NCBI RefSeq assembly: GCF_001681715.1
Contig: NZ_LNWY01000025.1
Coordinates: 1 to 53,590, forward strand
DNA from: Tritonibacter mobilis
GTDB taxonomy: Bacteria; Pseudomonadota; Alphaproteobacteria; Rhodobacterales; Rhodobacteraceae
DNA length: 53,590 bases
Reading direction: 5' to 3'
Below, one piece after another: positions 35,105 through 43,937 of the stretch. The notes beneath the pieces were generated by a model. That model worked only from the letters and a program-made list of their open reading frames with translations, did no database searches and was not told the DNA's origin. The translations under genes were made by a program, and so were the position numbers. Each line of letters starts with the position of its first letter. Position 1 is the first letter of the stretch.

Positions 35105-35914
35105 TCAGGAACGCCAGCCCAGCACCCGCCGCTCAATCATGCCGATGGCCCCGGACGTAAGTACCCCGAGCAGCGACAGGATGACCACGCCCGCGAACAG
35201 ACGCTCCAGATCATAAAGGGAACCTGCCTCAAGGATATAGGCACCGATCCCGTATTGCGCCCCCAGCATTTCTGCGGCCACAAGCAGGATGATTGCAATC
35301 GCAAGACTGATACGCAGGCCCGAGAGGATACCCGGCATCGCCCCCGGCAAGACGATTTTGCGGACAATTGACAACCACGACAGACCAAAGCTCTGCCCCA
35401 TACGGATCAAGGAGCGATCCACATTGTCCACCGCACCATAGGTGGCAACCACTGTCGGCGTGAACGTGCCAAAGGCGATCAGAGCGTATTTCGACCCCTC
35501 ATCAATGCCGAACCAAATCACAAACAACGGCAGCAACGCGATTTTGGGAATGGGAAAGATTGCCGCCATAACCGGCACTAAACCAGCACGGATGTAAGAA
35601 AACAGGCCGATCAGTATACCGACCCCCACCCCGAGGCTCGCCCCAAGCGCGGCCCCCACCGCAAGCCGGGTCAGCGAAGGCCCCATGTGTTTGAAAAACA
35701 AACCAGATTGCCATAGCTCGACCAAGGTCGCGAAGACATCCGAGGGCTTAGGCAGCGTCAGTGCAGAGATGAAACCAACACGCGTGCCCCATTCGACAAA
35801 CCCGATGACGACAACAAAAACCGCCAGGCCCACCCAGCGACGATTGCCGGGCGCAAAGCCACCACCGCGAAACCGGACCTCAAGCGGCTGTCGGGAAAGA
35901 GAGGTATCAGACAT
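35105..35914 (-). CDS. ABC transporter permease (SsuC/TauC family)
   Basis: 269-aa inner-membrane permease with six predicted helices and the family EAA-type loop (MGQSFGLSWLSIVRKIVLPG). Family members carry sulfonates, taurine, nitrate, thiamine precursors or aromatics; sequence alone does not decide. The start overlaps the ATPase stop (8 bases). It ends close to the convergent HTH/PBP regulator gene (17 bases between stops) with no visible terminator. Confidence 0.87.
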   Translation of the reverse strand: MSDTSLSRQPLEVRFRGGGFAPGNRRWVGLAVFVVVIGFVEWGTRVGFISALTLPKPSDVFATLVELWQSGLFFKHMGPSLTRLAVGAALGASLGVGVGILIGLFSYIRAGLVPVMAAIFPIPKIALLPLFVIWFGIDEGSKYALIAFGTFTPTVVATYGAVDNVDRSLIRMGQSFGLSWLSIVRKIVLPGAMPGILSGLRISLAIAIILLVAAEMLGAQYGIGAYILEAGSLYDLERLFAGVVILSLLGVLTSGAIGMIERRVLGWRS

Positions 35915-36674
35915 TGAGCAACTCCTCGTCCGCCGCGCGGGCCTCGTCTCGCATCAGGTTCCACAGGTGTTTTTGAACCTGCTCTAACTCCGGGTCTGCA
36001 TAACCACGCTGCGATAGGGTTTTTTTGATTTCGACCACTTCACGGATCTGCCCGGGACGCCGTGACAGCACGACAATCTTATGCCCCAGACGCACCGCCT
36101 CAGCGAGGTTATGGGTGACGTAGACTGCCGTAAAAGGCTGTCGTTCCCAAAGGGCAATCAGATCATCCATCAGCAATTCGCGCGTCTGACTGTCGAGTGC
36201 CGAGAGCGGCTCATCCATCAGCATCACCGCGGGCTTTACTGCCAGTGCCCGCGCAATCGCGACACGTTGTTTCATACCGCCAGACAGTTGTTTGGGCAGC
36301 GCTTTGGCAAAGTCCGTGAGCTTTGTGCGCGCAAGCACATCTGCGATGATCTCTTCTGCCTTGGCTCCGCGAATTCCGTGATCTTCAAGCACGAGGGAAA
36401 TATTCCCGCGTACGCTGCGCCAAGGCAGCAACGCGAAATCCTGAAACACATAGGTGAGCGGGTTGAGGCATCCTTCTGGCGGCGTTCCCAATTGCAAAAC
36501 CCGACCGGCTGACGGCCGCTCTAACCCGCCAAGAAAGCGCAGGAGCGTAGATTTACCGCATCCAGATGGCCCCACGAGGCAGACGATCTGCCCAGAGGCC
36601 ACGTCCAGAGAAATGTCCCTCAGGACTTCGGTCTCGCCATAAGAATGGCTGATCCCGTCCAGTCGAATATCCAT
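35907..36674 (-). CDS. ABC transporter ATPase (SsuB/TauB family)
   Basis: 255 aa. Walker A GPSGCGKST at 35-43, Q-loop YVFQDFALLPW, signature LSGGMKQRVAIARAL, Walker B LMDEPLSALDSQ and switch THNLAEAV. It is the energising subunit for the permease it overlaps. A 9-bp hairpin separates it from the upstream binding-protein gene. Confidence 0.9.
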   Translation of the reverse strand: MDIRLDGISHSYGETEVLRDISLDVASGQIVCLVGPSGCGKSTLLRFLGGLERPSAGRVLQLGTPPEGCLNPLTYVFQDFALLPWRSVRGNISLVLEDHGIRGAKAEEIIADVLARTKLTDFAKALPKQLSGGMKQRVAIARALAVKPAVMLMDEPLSALDSQTRELLMDDLIALWERQPFTAVYVTHNLAEAVRLGHKIVVLSRRPGQIREVVEIKKTLSQRGYADPELEQVQKHLWNLMRDEARAADEELLNV

Positions 36675-36692
36675 GAGAATATGCCTTGTGTG

Positions 36693-36716
36693 GGGAGCGG
36701 CATCACCGCCGCTCCC
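36693..36716 (-). promoter_or_regulatory. Intercistronic hairpin between binding-protein and ATPase genes
   Basis: GGGAGCGGC (36693-36701) pairs perfectly with GCCGCTCCC (36708-36716) over a 6-base loop. It begins 12 bases after the SBP stop on the minus strand and has no T-run. It is the third such hairpin directly after a binding-protein gene in this window. Confidence 0.6.
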
Positions 36717-36728
36717 GGAAGTTCCGGT

Positions 36729-37745
36729 TCAGGCGCCGATGGTCTCGACGTAGCTAGTATCAAGGAAGGTCTCCAGCGTGATCTCGCTGTTCACCAGACC
36801 TTCCGCCTGCATCCACGCCAGTTGATCTGCAACAGAAGCGACATTGATCGCAGCATCTTTGTTCAGACGCATGGAGCCATTGATGATCGACGGCGCGGCC
36901 TTCTCGCGCGGGCGATCAGTGTAGACATATTTGTGGATCAGATCGACCATCTCATTGATCGCCTCGTCCCCGTTTTCCTTGTCAACCATAGTGGCGTTGT
37001 AATCCGACACCCCCATGCCAAAACCCTTGAGGAAGCTCTCTGTCAGACCCCGCTCATCGCTGGCGTTCTTGGCTGATGTGAAAACGGTCGTGACCTGATA
37101 ATTCGGCAAATAGTCCGCGACATTGCCAATGATATGCACCGCGCCGGAACCGGCCAGCGGTTTCGCGATATGGGGCACGATGGACCATGCGTCGATCTGG
37201 CCAGATTTGAGCGCCCCGATGATTGCGCCGACTTTTTGCAAAGGCACGAACTGTGGCGTGCCGCCTTCGGCTCCCGCAATCTTTGATCCCATATAGTGAA
37301 AGGACGATCCCGCCGTGGTCATACCAAACCGTTTGCCGTCCAGACCTGTGGCTGAGGTCAGGCCAGCCTGAAACGCCGCGTCGGAGGCGAGGATTTTCTG
37401 GCCGTCGATGCCCGGCTCCTCGGAGAGAGCGCCCCCGATCACCTTGACCGCGCCCTTGTCTGCAAGGCTGATCAAGCCGCCGGAAATCGCGGTCACGCCA
37501 AAATCTACATCACCAGAGGCAATCGCAACCGCCATTGGCTGTGCCGCCTGAAAGAACTTCAATTCGACATCAAGTCCCGCCTCTTTGAAGTAGCCGCGCT
37601 CCAGTGCGATAAAGCTTCCTGAATGGCTCGTAAGGCTCAGTGCGCCCACAACCGGCTTTTTGCCCGACGCAATAGCTGGAGCTGCGAGGCCGGACGCGGC
37701 GGCCGCGCCCATAAGCGCCAGTGTCTGTCGTCTGTTGAATGTCAT
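36729..37745 (-). CDS. ABC substrate-binding protein (NMT1/SsuA-like), Tat-type signal
   Basis: About 338 aa. I start at 37745, preceded by GGGAGG; the longer frame to 37865 lacks a signal peptide. The N-terminus MTFNRRQTLALMGAAAASG has a twin-arginine pair followed by a hydrophobic stretch and APAIA, suggesting Tat export of a folded protein. The mature part has the NMT1/SsuA pattern (VGALSLTSHSGSFIALERGY, the ASGDVDFGVTAISG segment, GLDGKRFGMT, then a DAWSIVPHIAK segment). The ligand is unknown: sulfonates, pyrimidine/thiamine precursors and aromatic acids are all possible. Confidence 0.85.
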   Translation of the reverse strand: MTFNRRQTLALMGAAAASGLAAPAIASGKKPVVGALSLTSHSGSFIALERGYFKEAGLDVELKFFQAAQPMAVAIASGDVDFGVTAISGGLISLADKGAVKVIGGALSEEPGIDGQKILASDAAFQAGLTSATGLDGKRFGMTTAGSSFHYMGSKIAGAEGGTPQFVPLQKVGAIIGALKSGQIDAWSIVPHIAKPLAGSGAVHIIGNVADYLPNYQVTTVFTSAKNASDERGLTESFLKGFGMGVSDYNATMVDKENGDEAINEMVDLIHKYVYTDRPREKAAPSIINGSMRLNKDAAINVASVADQLAWMQAEGLVNSEITLETFLDTSYVETIGA

Positions 37746-37803
37746 GATGGTGTCCTCCCTGTGGTCGTTGACCGGCAAGCATCCGGTCGTATTTGTCAGT
37801 TTA

Positions 37804-38469
37804 TTAACCACGCAAATCTGCGCACGTATCTTCCTCCAGCAGTCTGAGCGCAGATGCAAAATCACGCTCCATCACTGCAGATTTCAGGGCTTCATGCCGG
37901 TCGCGGCGGGCCCCAAAATCTATGCGCCCTTCCCTGAGACGCGCCAGTCGGAACCGGCGGGACTGATCGTAAAACCGCCCAACCATCTCATGAAGGCGTG
38001 GTGATCGACATGCAGAGATCAGGGTCGTGAGATAGGATCGACAGGCCTCGTCCCAGCCAAGCGCCGTGGCGTCATCTGGTTGCTGGCACAGCTGGTCTTC
38101 GGCACGTATCATCTGATGATGCGCTGCGACGACGGCCGCCTCCCAATCAACACCACCGTGCTTCATTGCGCGTTCAAGTGCCAGTTTCTCTACCTCGATC
38201 CGCATCATGAGGATGTCGGCCAGATCATCCTCTGTTGCGGAGGTCACCCGGAATCCACGTTGGTTGGTTGCTTCAACCATCCCCTCGGAGACCAGCATGC
38301 GCAGGGTTTCCCGCATGGAATGATTAGAGCCACCGTATCGCTGGCGCAGGGCTTCGATTTTTAGTTTTTCGTCAGGGTGCAACACACCAAAGGAGATATC
38401 GCGCCGGATCGCTGATGCGAGCATGGCGACGACGGTCTCGTCTTCGGCGGATCGGCGAGAAAACAGCAT
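37804..38469 (-). CDS. GntR-family regulator, FadR/FCD type
   Basis: About 221 aa from the start at 38469 (AGGGAT upstream); the longer frame to 38577 has no support. N-terminal winged HTH (IRRDISFGVLHPDEKL, then the RYGGSNHSMRETLRMLVSEG recognition region and QRGFRV wing) and an all-helical C-terminal FCD ligand domain from about residue 95. It is the first gene of the SBP-ATPase-permease operon, 58 bases ahead of the SBP. It probably represses the operon and responds to the imported compound or a breakdown product; FCD regulators usually sense organic acids. Confidence 0.87.
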   Translation of the reverse strand: MLFSRRSAEDETVVAMLASAIRRDISFGVLHPDEKLKIEALRQRYGGSNHSMRETLRMLVSEGMVEATNQRGFRVTSATEDDLADILMMRIEVEKLALERAMKHGGVDWEAAVVAAHHQMIRAEDQLCQQPDDATALGWDEACRSYLTTLISACRSPRLHEMVGRFYDQSRRFRLARLREGRIDFGARRDRHEALKSAVMERDFASALRLLEEDTCADLRG

Positions 38470-38735
38470 TTCATCCCTGAAAATCGAAAATGTTGGATAT
38501 TTAGGACTCTGCTCCACCAAACTGTCAACCCGCCAGTCCGATAAGTGCGCTCTCTTCGACCCTTCGCGGACTCTCAAAGTTTACGCGAGAAAGCGCCTCA
38601 GCAGGAAATCTTCGAGCAGCTATATACTTGACTCTTTTAAATAGGTTTTATAGCCGCTGAAGCATTCAAGCCGTTGCCGCCAAAAAACGCAGCATCGACG
38701 CCGCAGCACCAAACCAATCAAGCGAGTTTGCACGC
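38470..38735. promoter_or_regulatory. Divergent control region of gntR and siderophore importer
   Basis: About 265 bases between divergent genes. TTGACT at 38628-38633 followed by an AT-rich stretch (TTTTAAATAGGTTTTAT) is a candidate promoter for the plus-strand iron genes. Promoter signals for gntR should lie nearer 38480-38560. I could not assign an iron-regulator box by eye. Confidence 0.4.
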
Positions 38736-38849
38736 ATGGACCTCCACCTGGGCAATATCGAGAGCAAACCTCGCGCAGAAATCTACAATTTATGCTTCAA
38801 CAACAATGACTTGTCTGACCATATCAACCAAAGTGAAAGCAGCACATAA
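38736..38849 (+). CDS. Small ORF coupled to the FecB-like gene (37 aa)
   Basis: ATG at 38736 opens a 37-residue frame, beginning MDLHLGNIESKPRAEIYNL and ending in a polar, Asn/Ser-rich tail. Its TAA shares bases with the ATG of the next gene (TAATG). The next gene has a poor Shine-Dalgarno sequence, so translational coupling is plausible and would make this a leader peptide. The frame stays open upstream to 38661 without a standard start codon. I do not recognise the sequence; it does not look like HemP/HmuP. Whether it is a real protein is uncertain. Confidence 0.4.
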   Translation: MDLHLGNIESKPRAEIYNLCFNNNDLSDHINQSESST

Positions 38850-39853
38850 TGCGCTGTTTCGCTCTACTCATCGCCTTATTTTTTGCGTCATGGCTCCCTG
38901 CACGCGTTATGGCCCAGAGCTTTCCGGTCGAAATCGAAACGATCTACGGCGTTGCGCGAATTGAAGCGGAACCCAAGCGCGTCGTTTCGCTTAGCTTCAT
39001 TGGACATGACTTTCTGCTCTCCCTCGGGGTGGTGCCATACGCGTTGCGCAAATGGTATGGACCGTACCCTCAGGGTGTCTGGCCTTGGGCCAATAAGGCA
39101 CTTGGTGAGGCAACCCCGATCGTGATGCAGGGTGAAATCGACATTGAAAGAATCGCAGCGCTCCAGCCAGATCTGATCGTGGCGCAGTGGTCTGGGATTA
39201 CCCAACGAGAATATGATCTTCTGTCGCAAATTGCCCCCACAATTGCGCCAGCGCCCGGCGAAGGGGATTACAGCATGGCGTGGCAATACATGCTGATGAG
39301 GCTTGGAAAAGCAACAGGACGCAGTTCGCGTGCAACCGAGGTCATCGACCGGATTGATCAGCGCTTTACCTCATTGCGTCAGCGCCACCCGGACTGGCAA
39401 GGCGCCACGGGTATCATGGTCTGGGCGGGTACCACTGGCGCATACACTGAAACAGATCTCCGGGGAAAATTCCTCGCACAGCTTGGGTTCGTGATGCCGG
39501 ATGCTATTCGCACCAATGCAGGCGCACGCATGGGCTATTTTCCAATTTCGCCAGAAGACCTATCACCCATAGATGCGGATGTATTGATCTGGCTCGACAG
39601 CGGTGCGTCCATTGATCGCCTAAACAGGCTTCCACTGCGCCGTTTCATGCGCGCCTACCGTGAGGGCCGCGAGATTTATTCAGGTGCGTTGCTGTCGTCA
39701 GCGGTGTCGCATTCAAGCCCGCTCAGTCTCGACTACGCGCTTGATGAATTAGAGCCATTGCTGGAGCAGGCCATGGACGGCGATCCCAAAACCACCGTCA
39801 CAAGCTCTGAAAAAGTTGGTATTCTGGCAAAAGGCGTTTCAGATGGCAGCTGA
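38849..39853 (+). CDS. Iron-siderophore ABC substrate-binding protein (FecB/FhuD-like)
   Basis: 334 aa. Signal peptide MRCFALLIALFFASWLPARV, cleavage near VMA-Q. The Fe-siderophore SBP fold (class III, long-helix hinge) is shown by EPKRVVSLSFIGHDFLLSLGV, IAALQPDLIVAQWSG, YDLLSQIAPTIA and LDYALDELEPLL. It captures a ferri-siderophore in the periplasm for the two permeases downstream. The permease start (39843) overlaps its last codons. Which siderophore it binds cannot be read; the FhuA/FoxA-like receptor 14 kb away is the obvious partner. Confidence 0.88.
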   Translation: MRCFALLIALFFASWLPARVMAQSFPVEIETIYGVARIEAEPKRVVSLSFIGHDFLLSLGVVPYALRKWYGPYPQGVWPWANKALGEATPIVMQGEIDIERIAALQPDLIVAQWSGITQREYDLLSQIAPTIAPAPGEGDYSMAWQYMLMRLGKATGRSSRATEVIDRIDQRFTSLRQRHPDWQGATGIMVWAGTTGAYTETDLRGKFLAQLGFVMPDAIRTNAGARMGYFPISPEDLSPIDADVLIWLDSGASIDRLNRLPLRRFMRAYREGREIYSGALLSSAVSHSSPLSLDYALDELEPLLEQAMDGDPKTTVTSSEKVGILAKGVSDGS

Positions 39854-40871
39854 CAGCTCCTCCGTCGCGTTCAGTGGGCACCGCCCTCATCGCCTGATGT
39901 GGCTCGGCATTGGTATTCTTGCCATGCTGATTAGCGCTTTGTTGTCCTTGCGCCTTGGCGTGCGCCTCATTGGTTGGGCAGATATTGGGCGAGCGCTGTT
40001 TTCTTTTGATCCCGATACGGCAGATCACATCGTGCTATGGCAGATCCGTCTGCCCCGCATGGTTGGCGCGTTGCTCTGCGGCGGCTGCCTCGGGGTCGCT
40101 GGTGCATTGATGCAAGCCCTCACACGCAACCCACTCGCAGACCCCGGCCTGTTGGGCGTCAACGCAGGTGCAGCTCTTGGGGTTGTCATCTGCACGATTG
40201 CGCTCGGGCTAACTGACCCTGCCCAGTTTATCTGGGCCGCGCTCGCAGGGGCTGCAATTGCCGCAGCGCTGGTTTTTGCACTTGGTGGAAACGCCCCTTC
40301 TGGCACTGGGCGACTGATCCTCGCCGGAGCCGCCGTAAGCGCCCTTTTTTATGCGCTGATCCGTGGGTTACTTCTCGTCAGCCGTTCCTCGCTAGAGGTC
40401 TATCGAGTCTGGGTATTGGGCGGTTTTGACAACGTCACATTCTACATGGTGGCAACTCTGATGCCGTTTCTTATCGTGGGATTGGTCTTGGCATTTGCCG
40501 CCGGGTTCAGCCTCAACGCGCTACAACTTGGCGAAAGTACCGCACAAAGCCTCGGTGTGAGAGTCGGATTTTTGCAACTTCTGACCGGGGCCGCCATTGT
40601 TCTTCTGTGTGGAACGACGGTGGCGATGGCCGGTCCAATTGCCTTCATCGGCTTGATCGTACCGCATCTGGCCCGCGTCACTGCCCCGACCGATATGCGA
40701 TGGCTATCAATTTACAGTGCAGTCTACGGCGCAACCCTGATGGCGCTTGCAGATCTGATTGCACGTTCTGGCATGTTCGGAAGCAACATGCAGGCCGGTG
40801 TGATGTCTGCGATCATCGGCGGCCCGGTCCTGATCTGGCTTGTGCGCAGTAAGGGAGTGCGCAAACTATGA
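39843..40871 (+). CDS. Siderophore ABC transporter permease (FecC-like)
   Basis: About 342 aa, FecCD family, about ten membrane segments. Start at 39843 (AAAAGG upstream) overlaps the SBP stop; the frame to 39816 starts with TTG inside the SBP gene. Family motifs: RLPRMVGALLCGGCLGVAGA, QALTRNPLADPGLLGVNAGA, and the late AGPIAFIGLIVPHLAR coupling-helix region. It pairs with the permease at 40868. Confidence 0.92.
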   Translation: MAADSSSVAFSGHRPHRLMWLGIGILAMLISALLSLRLGVRLIGWADIGRALFSFDPDTADHIVLWQIRLPRMVGALLCGGCLGVAGALMQALTRNPLADPGLLGVNAGAALGVVICTIALGLTDPAQFIWAALAGAAIAAALVFALGGNAPSGTGRLILAGAAVSALFYALIRGLLLVSRSSLEVYRVWVLGGFDNVTFYMVATLMPFLIVGLVLAFAAGFSLNALQLGESTAQSLGVRVGFLQLLTGAAIVLLCGTTVAMAGPIAFIGLIVPHLARVTAPTDMRWLSIYSAVYGATLMALADLIARSGMFGSNMQAGVMSAIIGGPVLIWLVRSKGVRKL

Positions 40872-41902
40872 TCTACACAGTCCGGCTTGGCTCCCTGTCT
40901 GTACGCCTTGCAAGACGACACCTCCTCATCGGAATGGGGCTACTCTTAGCTCTACTGATTGCGGGAGGTATGGCCTTGCAACTGGGTCAGTTTGATCTGG
41001 GTGCAGGCGATCTCTGGACAGCCTATCGCGGTGAATTGGACAAGATCAGCCAGATGATCCTGCTGGATCACCGCCTGCCGCGTGTGCTCGTTGCGATTGG
41101 TGCGGGCGCGGCCTTTGGGGTGTCCGGTGCCATTTTTCAATCAATGCTGCGCAACCCGATGGCCTCACCAGATGTGATTGGTTTCAACGCTGGTGCAAGT
41201 TGCGCTGCGGTACTTGCGATCCTCGTATTTGGATCTGCACGTTTTGTATTGCCTTGGGCCCTAACGGGCGGGCTTTTGACGGCAGCACTGGTCTTGCTGC
41301 TTGCATGGGATCGAAACGGAAAATCTGGTATTGACCCCTACCGCCTCATCCTTGTGGGGATCGGGGCCAGCCTCACCCTAGGCGCGACGAGCGATTTGCT
41401 GATGTCGATGACCGACGAGCAGCGCGCAGCCGATATGGCACAATGGCTGACCGGTACGCTCAACGCTCGCAATCAGGCGGATGCAGCCTTGATTTGGGGC
41501 GGTCTGGCCGCGCTGACACCGGTTCTGATCTGGCTACAATTTCCATTGAACCGTCTGATTATGTCCGATGACTTCGTCCATGGTTTTGGCCTCCGACTGG
41601 CCGGTTTGCGTCTGCTCATCACCGGTGTTGGCGTTCTGCTTGCAGCCCTCGCCGTGAGCGTCGCAGGCCCTCTGCCCTTTGTAGCATTTGTGGCAGGCCC
41701 GGTTGCCCGAAGGGTGCTGAAAACCGGGGCGCCCGTCCTGTTTGCGGCGGCGCTGGTTGGCGCTTTGGTCACGCTAGGCGCGGACACCGCAGCGCGTATG
41801 CTTTCTGTCGTTCAACTGCCCGCAGGGGTCTTTACCGCCGTGATCGGCGCCCCCGTTTTGATGTGGCTGCTCGTCGCCCAATTTCGCAAAGGAGCCCTCT
41901 AG
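40868..41902 (+). CDS. Siderophore ABC transporter permease (FecD-like)
   Basis: 344 aa, FecCD family, start overlapping the first permease stop by 4 bases. It has HRLPRVLVAIGAGAAFGVSG, QSMLRNPMASPDVIGFNAGA and a diverged late region (VAGPLPFVAFVAGPVARRVL) where FecC-type proteins have GLIVPHLAR. Two different permeases argue for a heterodimer of FecCD or FepDG type. Confidence 0.92.
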   Translation: MIYTVRLGSLSVRLARRHLLIGMGLLLALLIAGGMALQLGQFDLGAGDLWTAYRGELDKISQMILLDHRLPRVLVAIGAGAAFGVSGAIFQSMLRNPMASPDVIGFNAGASCAAVLAILVFGSARFVLPWALTGGLLTAALVLLLAWDRNGKSGIDPYRLILVGIGASLTLGATSDLLMSMTDEQRAADMAQWLTGTLNARNQADAALIWGGLAALTPVLIWLQFPLNRLIMSDDFVHGFGLRLAGLRLLITGVGVLLAALAVSVAGPLPFVAFVAGPVARRVLKTGAPVLFAAALVGALVTLGADTAARMLSVVQLPAGVFTAVIGAPVLMWLLVAQFRKGAL

Positions 41903-41905
41903 ACC

Positions 41906-42688
41906 ATGAGCGCAGAACCCCGCCTCGCAGCCTGTGAGCTGAGCGTCAAGTTTGACCGAACCACTGTACTGGATCACCTGTCAGTCGGCTTGCCCGATGG
42001 TCAAGTCACCGCAATTGTCGGCCCAAATGCCTGCGGAAAATCGACATTGCTGCGCAGCCTTGCCCGGCTACAAAAAGCAAGTTCCGGGCAAGTGATCCTG
42101 GACGGTCAAAGCATCGCAGCGCAAAACAGCAAATCCATCGCCCGCCGGCTGGCTATCCTGTCTCAGTCCCCCGTCGCGCCCGAAGGATTAACGGTGCGAG
42201 ATCTGGTCCTGCGTGGGCGCACACCACATCAATCAGCTTGGCGACAATACTCTGTCGAGGATGCGGCCGCCGTTGCAGCAGCCATTTCTGCCACTGGCCT
42301 CAACGGGCTGGAAGAGCGCGTATTAGACACATTGTCCGGAGGCCAGCGCCAGCGCGCATGGATCGCCATGGCATTGGCCCAAGACACAGAGCTCCTGCTG
42401 CTTGATGAGCCTACAACCTACCTAGATCTGCCGCATCAGGTCGAGTTGCTTGAACTCGTACGCAAACTCAACCGTGAAACCGGTCGTACCATCGCTATGG
42501 TTTTACACGATATCAATCTTGCGGCCCGGTACTGTGATCACATCGTTGCCCTACGCGGGGGACAGATCCACAGCACCGGCACCCCGCAATCCGTCATTAC
42601 TCAGAACATGATGCAGGATGTTTTTGGCCTGTCCTGCACGATTATCGCCGATCCAAATCACGGCACACCTCATATCATTCCAACCTGA
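41906..42688 (+). CDS. Siderophore ABC transporter ATPase (FecE/FepC-like)
   Basis: 260 aa. Walker A GPNACGKST at about 39-47, LSQSPVAPEGLTVRDLV Q-loop region, LSGGQRQRAWIAMALAQ signature, LLLDEPTTYLDLPHQ Walker B, and MVLHDINLAARYCD. The DLPHQVE-L segment is characteristic of siderophore/cobalamin ATPases. It lies 3 bases after the second permease. Confidence 0.93.
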   Translation: MSAEPRLAACELSVKFDRTTVLDHLSVGLPDGQVTAIVGPNACGKSTLLRSLARLQKASSGQVILDGQSIAAQNSKSIARRLAILSQSPVAPEGLTVRDLVLRGRTPHQSAWRQYSVEDAAAVAAAISATGLNGLEERVLDTLSGGQRQRAWIAMALAQDTELLLLDEPTTYLDLPHQVELLELVRKLNRETGRTIAMVLHDINLAARYCDHIVALRGGQIHSTGTPQSVITQNMMQDVFGLSCTIIADPNHGTPHIIPT

Positions 42689-42701
42689 AAAGGACGCTTT
42701 C

Positions 42702-43772
42702 ATGTCCATACAAGAGCAGTTCCCATTCGCAGCGCATACTTTGCTGCCAAACATCTCATATCCGACCTTACGCAACGCGATCCAACATCGTGCAAAGGAA
42801 TTCGACTTACCGCTGGCGCAAGACAGCGAAACCGAAATTCAACTCAAAACCGCCTATGGCACCTATCGCTTTTGGCAAGGGGATGAGGCTCCTATTGCAG
42901 AAATCGGGTCGAGCCGGTCTGACTGGCTGTATGTGCTGAAAGAAAGCCTGCAGGATATCGTGCACGAACTCTCGCCCGAAATTGCAAAGGCAATTCATTG
43001 GTCAGATGCTCAGGAAAGTGCTGGCAACCGCCCACCGAACTTTCAGTTTATAACGATCGAGGACGTGACAGCCCTGGCCGGTGGATTCTTGCGTGTCACC
43101 GCACTGGCGGAAGACCTGTCGCATTTCACCACAGACTCAATCCATTTCCGCCTCGCTCTGCCTAATCCCGAACGTCAGGAACCGCAATGGCCGTATTTGT
43201 CAGACAGTGGCCAAACCATCTGGCCCAAGGGGGAGGCCGCATTGCATCGGCCAGTTTATACCGTGCGCGACATGGATATATCCACGTCTCGGCTCACCTT
43301 TGATATCTTCATCCATGAAGGCGGACGCGCGACCGCATGGGCGCAGAACGTGACGCCCGGCACTCGCGTTGGACTGACCGGGCCAGGTGGTGGTGGCATT
43401 CCAGAGGTCGATCAGATCACGATGTATGCGGATGAAACCGGCTTTCCCGCCGTGGCGCGCATCCTTGAGGCACTGGAGCCAAACGCCAGTGGGCATGTGG
43501 TTTTGCAACAGACCTGCAGCGCCTCAGCCCATTATCCGATGCCAACCCACCCCGGTGTAAGCATCGAATATGTGCAAGAGTCAGATTCCGACCTTGGCGA
43601 TCTGGCAATAGAAACGATGCGCAACAGACCCGATCAGATGATCTGGCTTGCAGCCGAAAAGGCAGCCGCGCAAAAATTGCGAGCCGCTTTTAAAACCGAG
43701 GGGCTGAATACCAAAGAGCATTATATCGCCGCATATTGGACCCGGCCTGCAATTTCCAATACGCAGGGTTAA
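42702..43772 (+). CDS. Siderophore-interacting protein (ferric-siderophore reductase)
   Basis: About 356 aa starting at 42702 (AAAAGGA upstream, 13 bases after the ATPase stop). The N-terminal ~100 residues resemble the DUF2218-type domain often joined to SIPs (TAYGTYRFWQGDEAP, SDWLYVLKESLQDIVHEL). Then follow a FAD-binding SIP domain (RPVYTVRD with the FAD-contacting RxYTxR pattern, TRVGLTGPGGGG) and a C-terminal NAD(P)H-type domain (ADETGFPAVARILEAL, IWLAAEKAAA). It probably reduces Fe(III)-siderophore in the cytoplasm after import by the adjacent FecBCDE-like system. Confidence 0.88.
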   Translation: MSIQEQFPFAAHTLLPNISYPTLRNAIQHRAKEFDLPLAQDSETEIQLKTAYGTYRFWQGDEAPIAEIGSSRSDWLYVLKESLQDIVHELSPEIAKAIHWSDAQESAGNRPPNFQFITIEDVTALAGGFLRVTALAEDLSHFTTDSIHFRLALPNPERQEPQWPYLSDSGQTIWPKGEAALHRPVYTVRDMDISTSRLTFDIFIHEGGRATAWAQNVTPGTRVGLTGPGGGGIPEVDQITMYADETGFPAVARILEALEPNASGHVVLQQTCSASAHYPMPTHPGVSIEYVQESDSDLGDLAIETMRNRPDQMIWLAAEKAAAQKLRAAFKTEGLNTKEHYIAAYWTRPAISNTQG

Positions 43773-43937
43773 CTTGACAAAAATGCTATGCTAAATTAGG
43801 CGCCAATTCAGGAGGGCAATCCTCCACTAGCCATCTTCGGCAAGCACTATGATGCGCGCCGTGTAGCCAAGTCAGCCTGCCAGCGAGATGCCCCCTAAGA
43901 GCACCGTTGCGCCATGTATTGCTACACGGAGCCGAAT
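43773..43937 (+). promoter_or_regulatory. Promoter region of exbB-exbD-exbD-tonB
   Basis: TTGACA starts two bases after the preceding stop region (about 43784) and is followed by an AT-rich ATGCTATGCTAAATT stretch. A short hairpin GGAGG-GCAAT-CCTCC (43811-43825) lies in the leader. The -35/-10 spacing is not ideal, so the exact promoter is uncertain. Confidence 0.35.

Noticed and set aside
38736-38849. HemP/HmuP-type heme-uptake small protein
   Set aside because: Length and position fit, but the residues do not show the HemP pattern.
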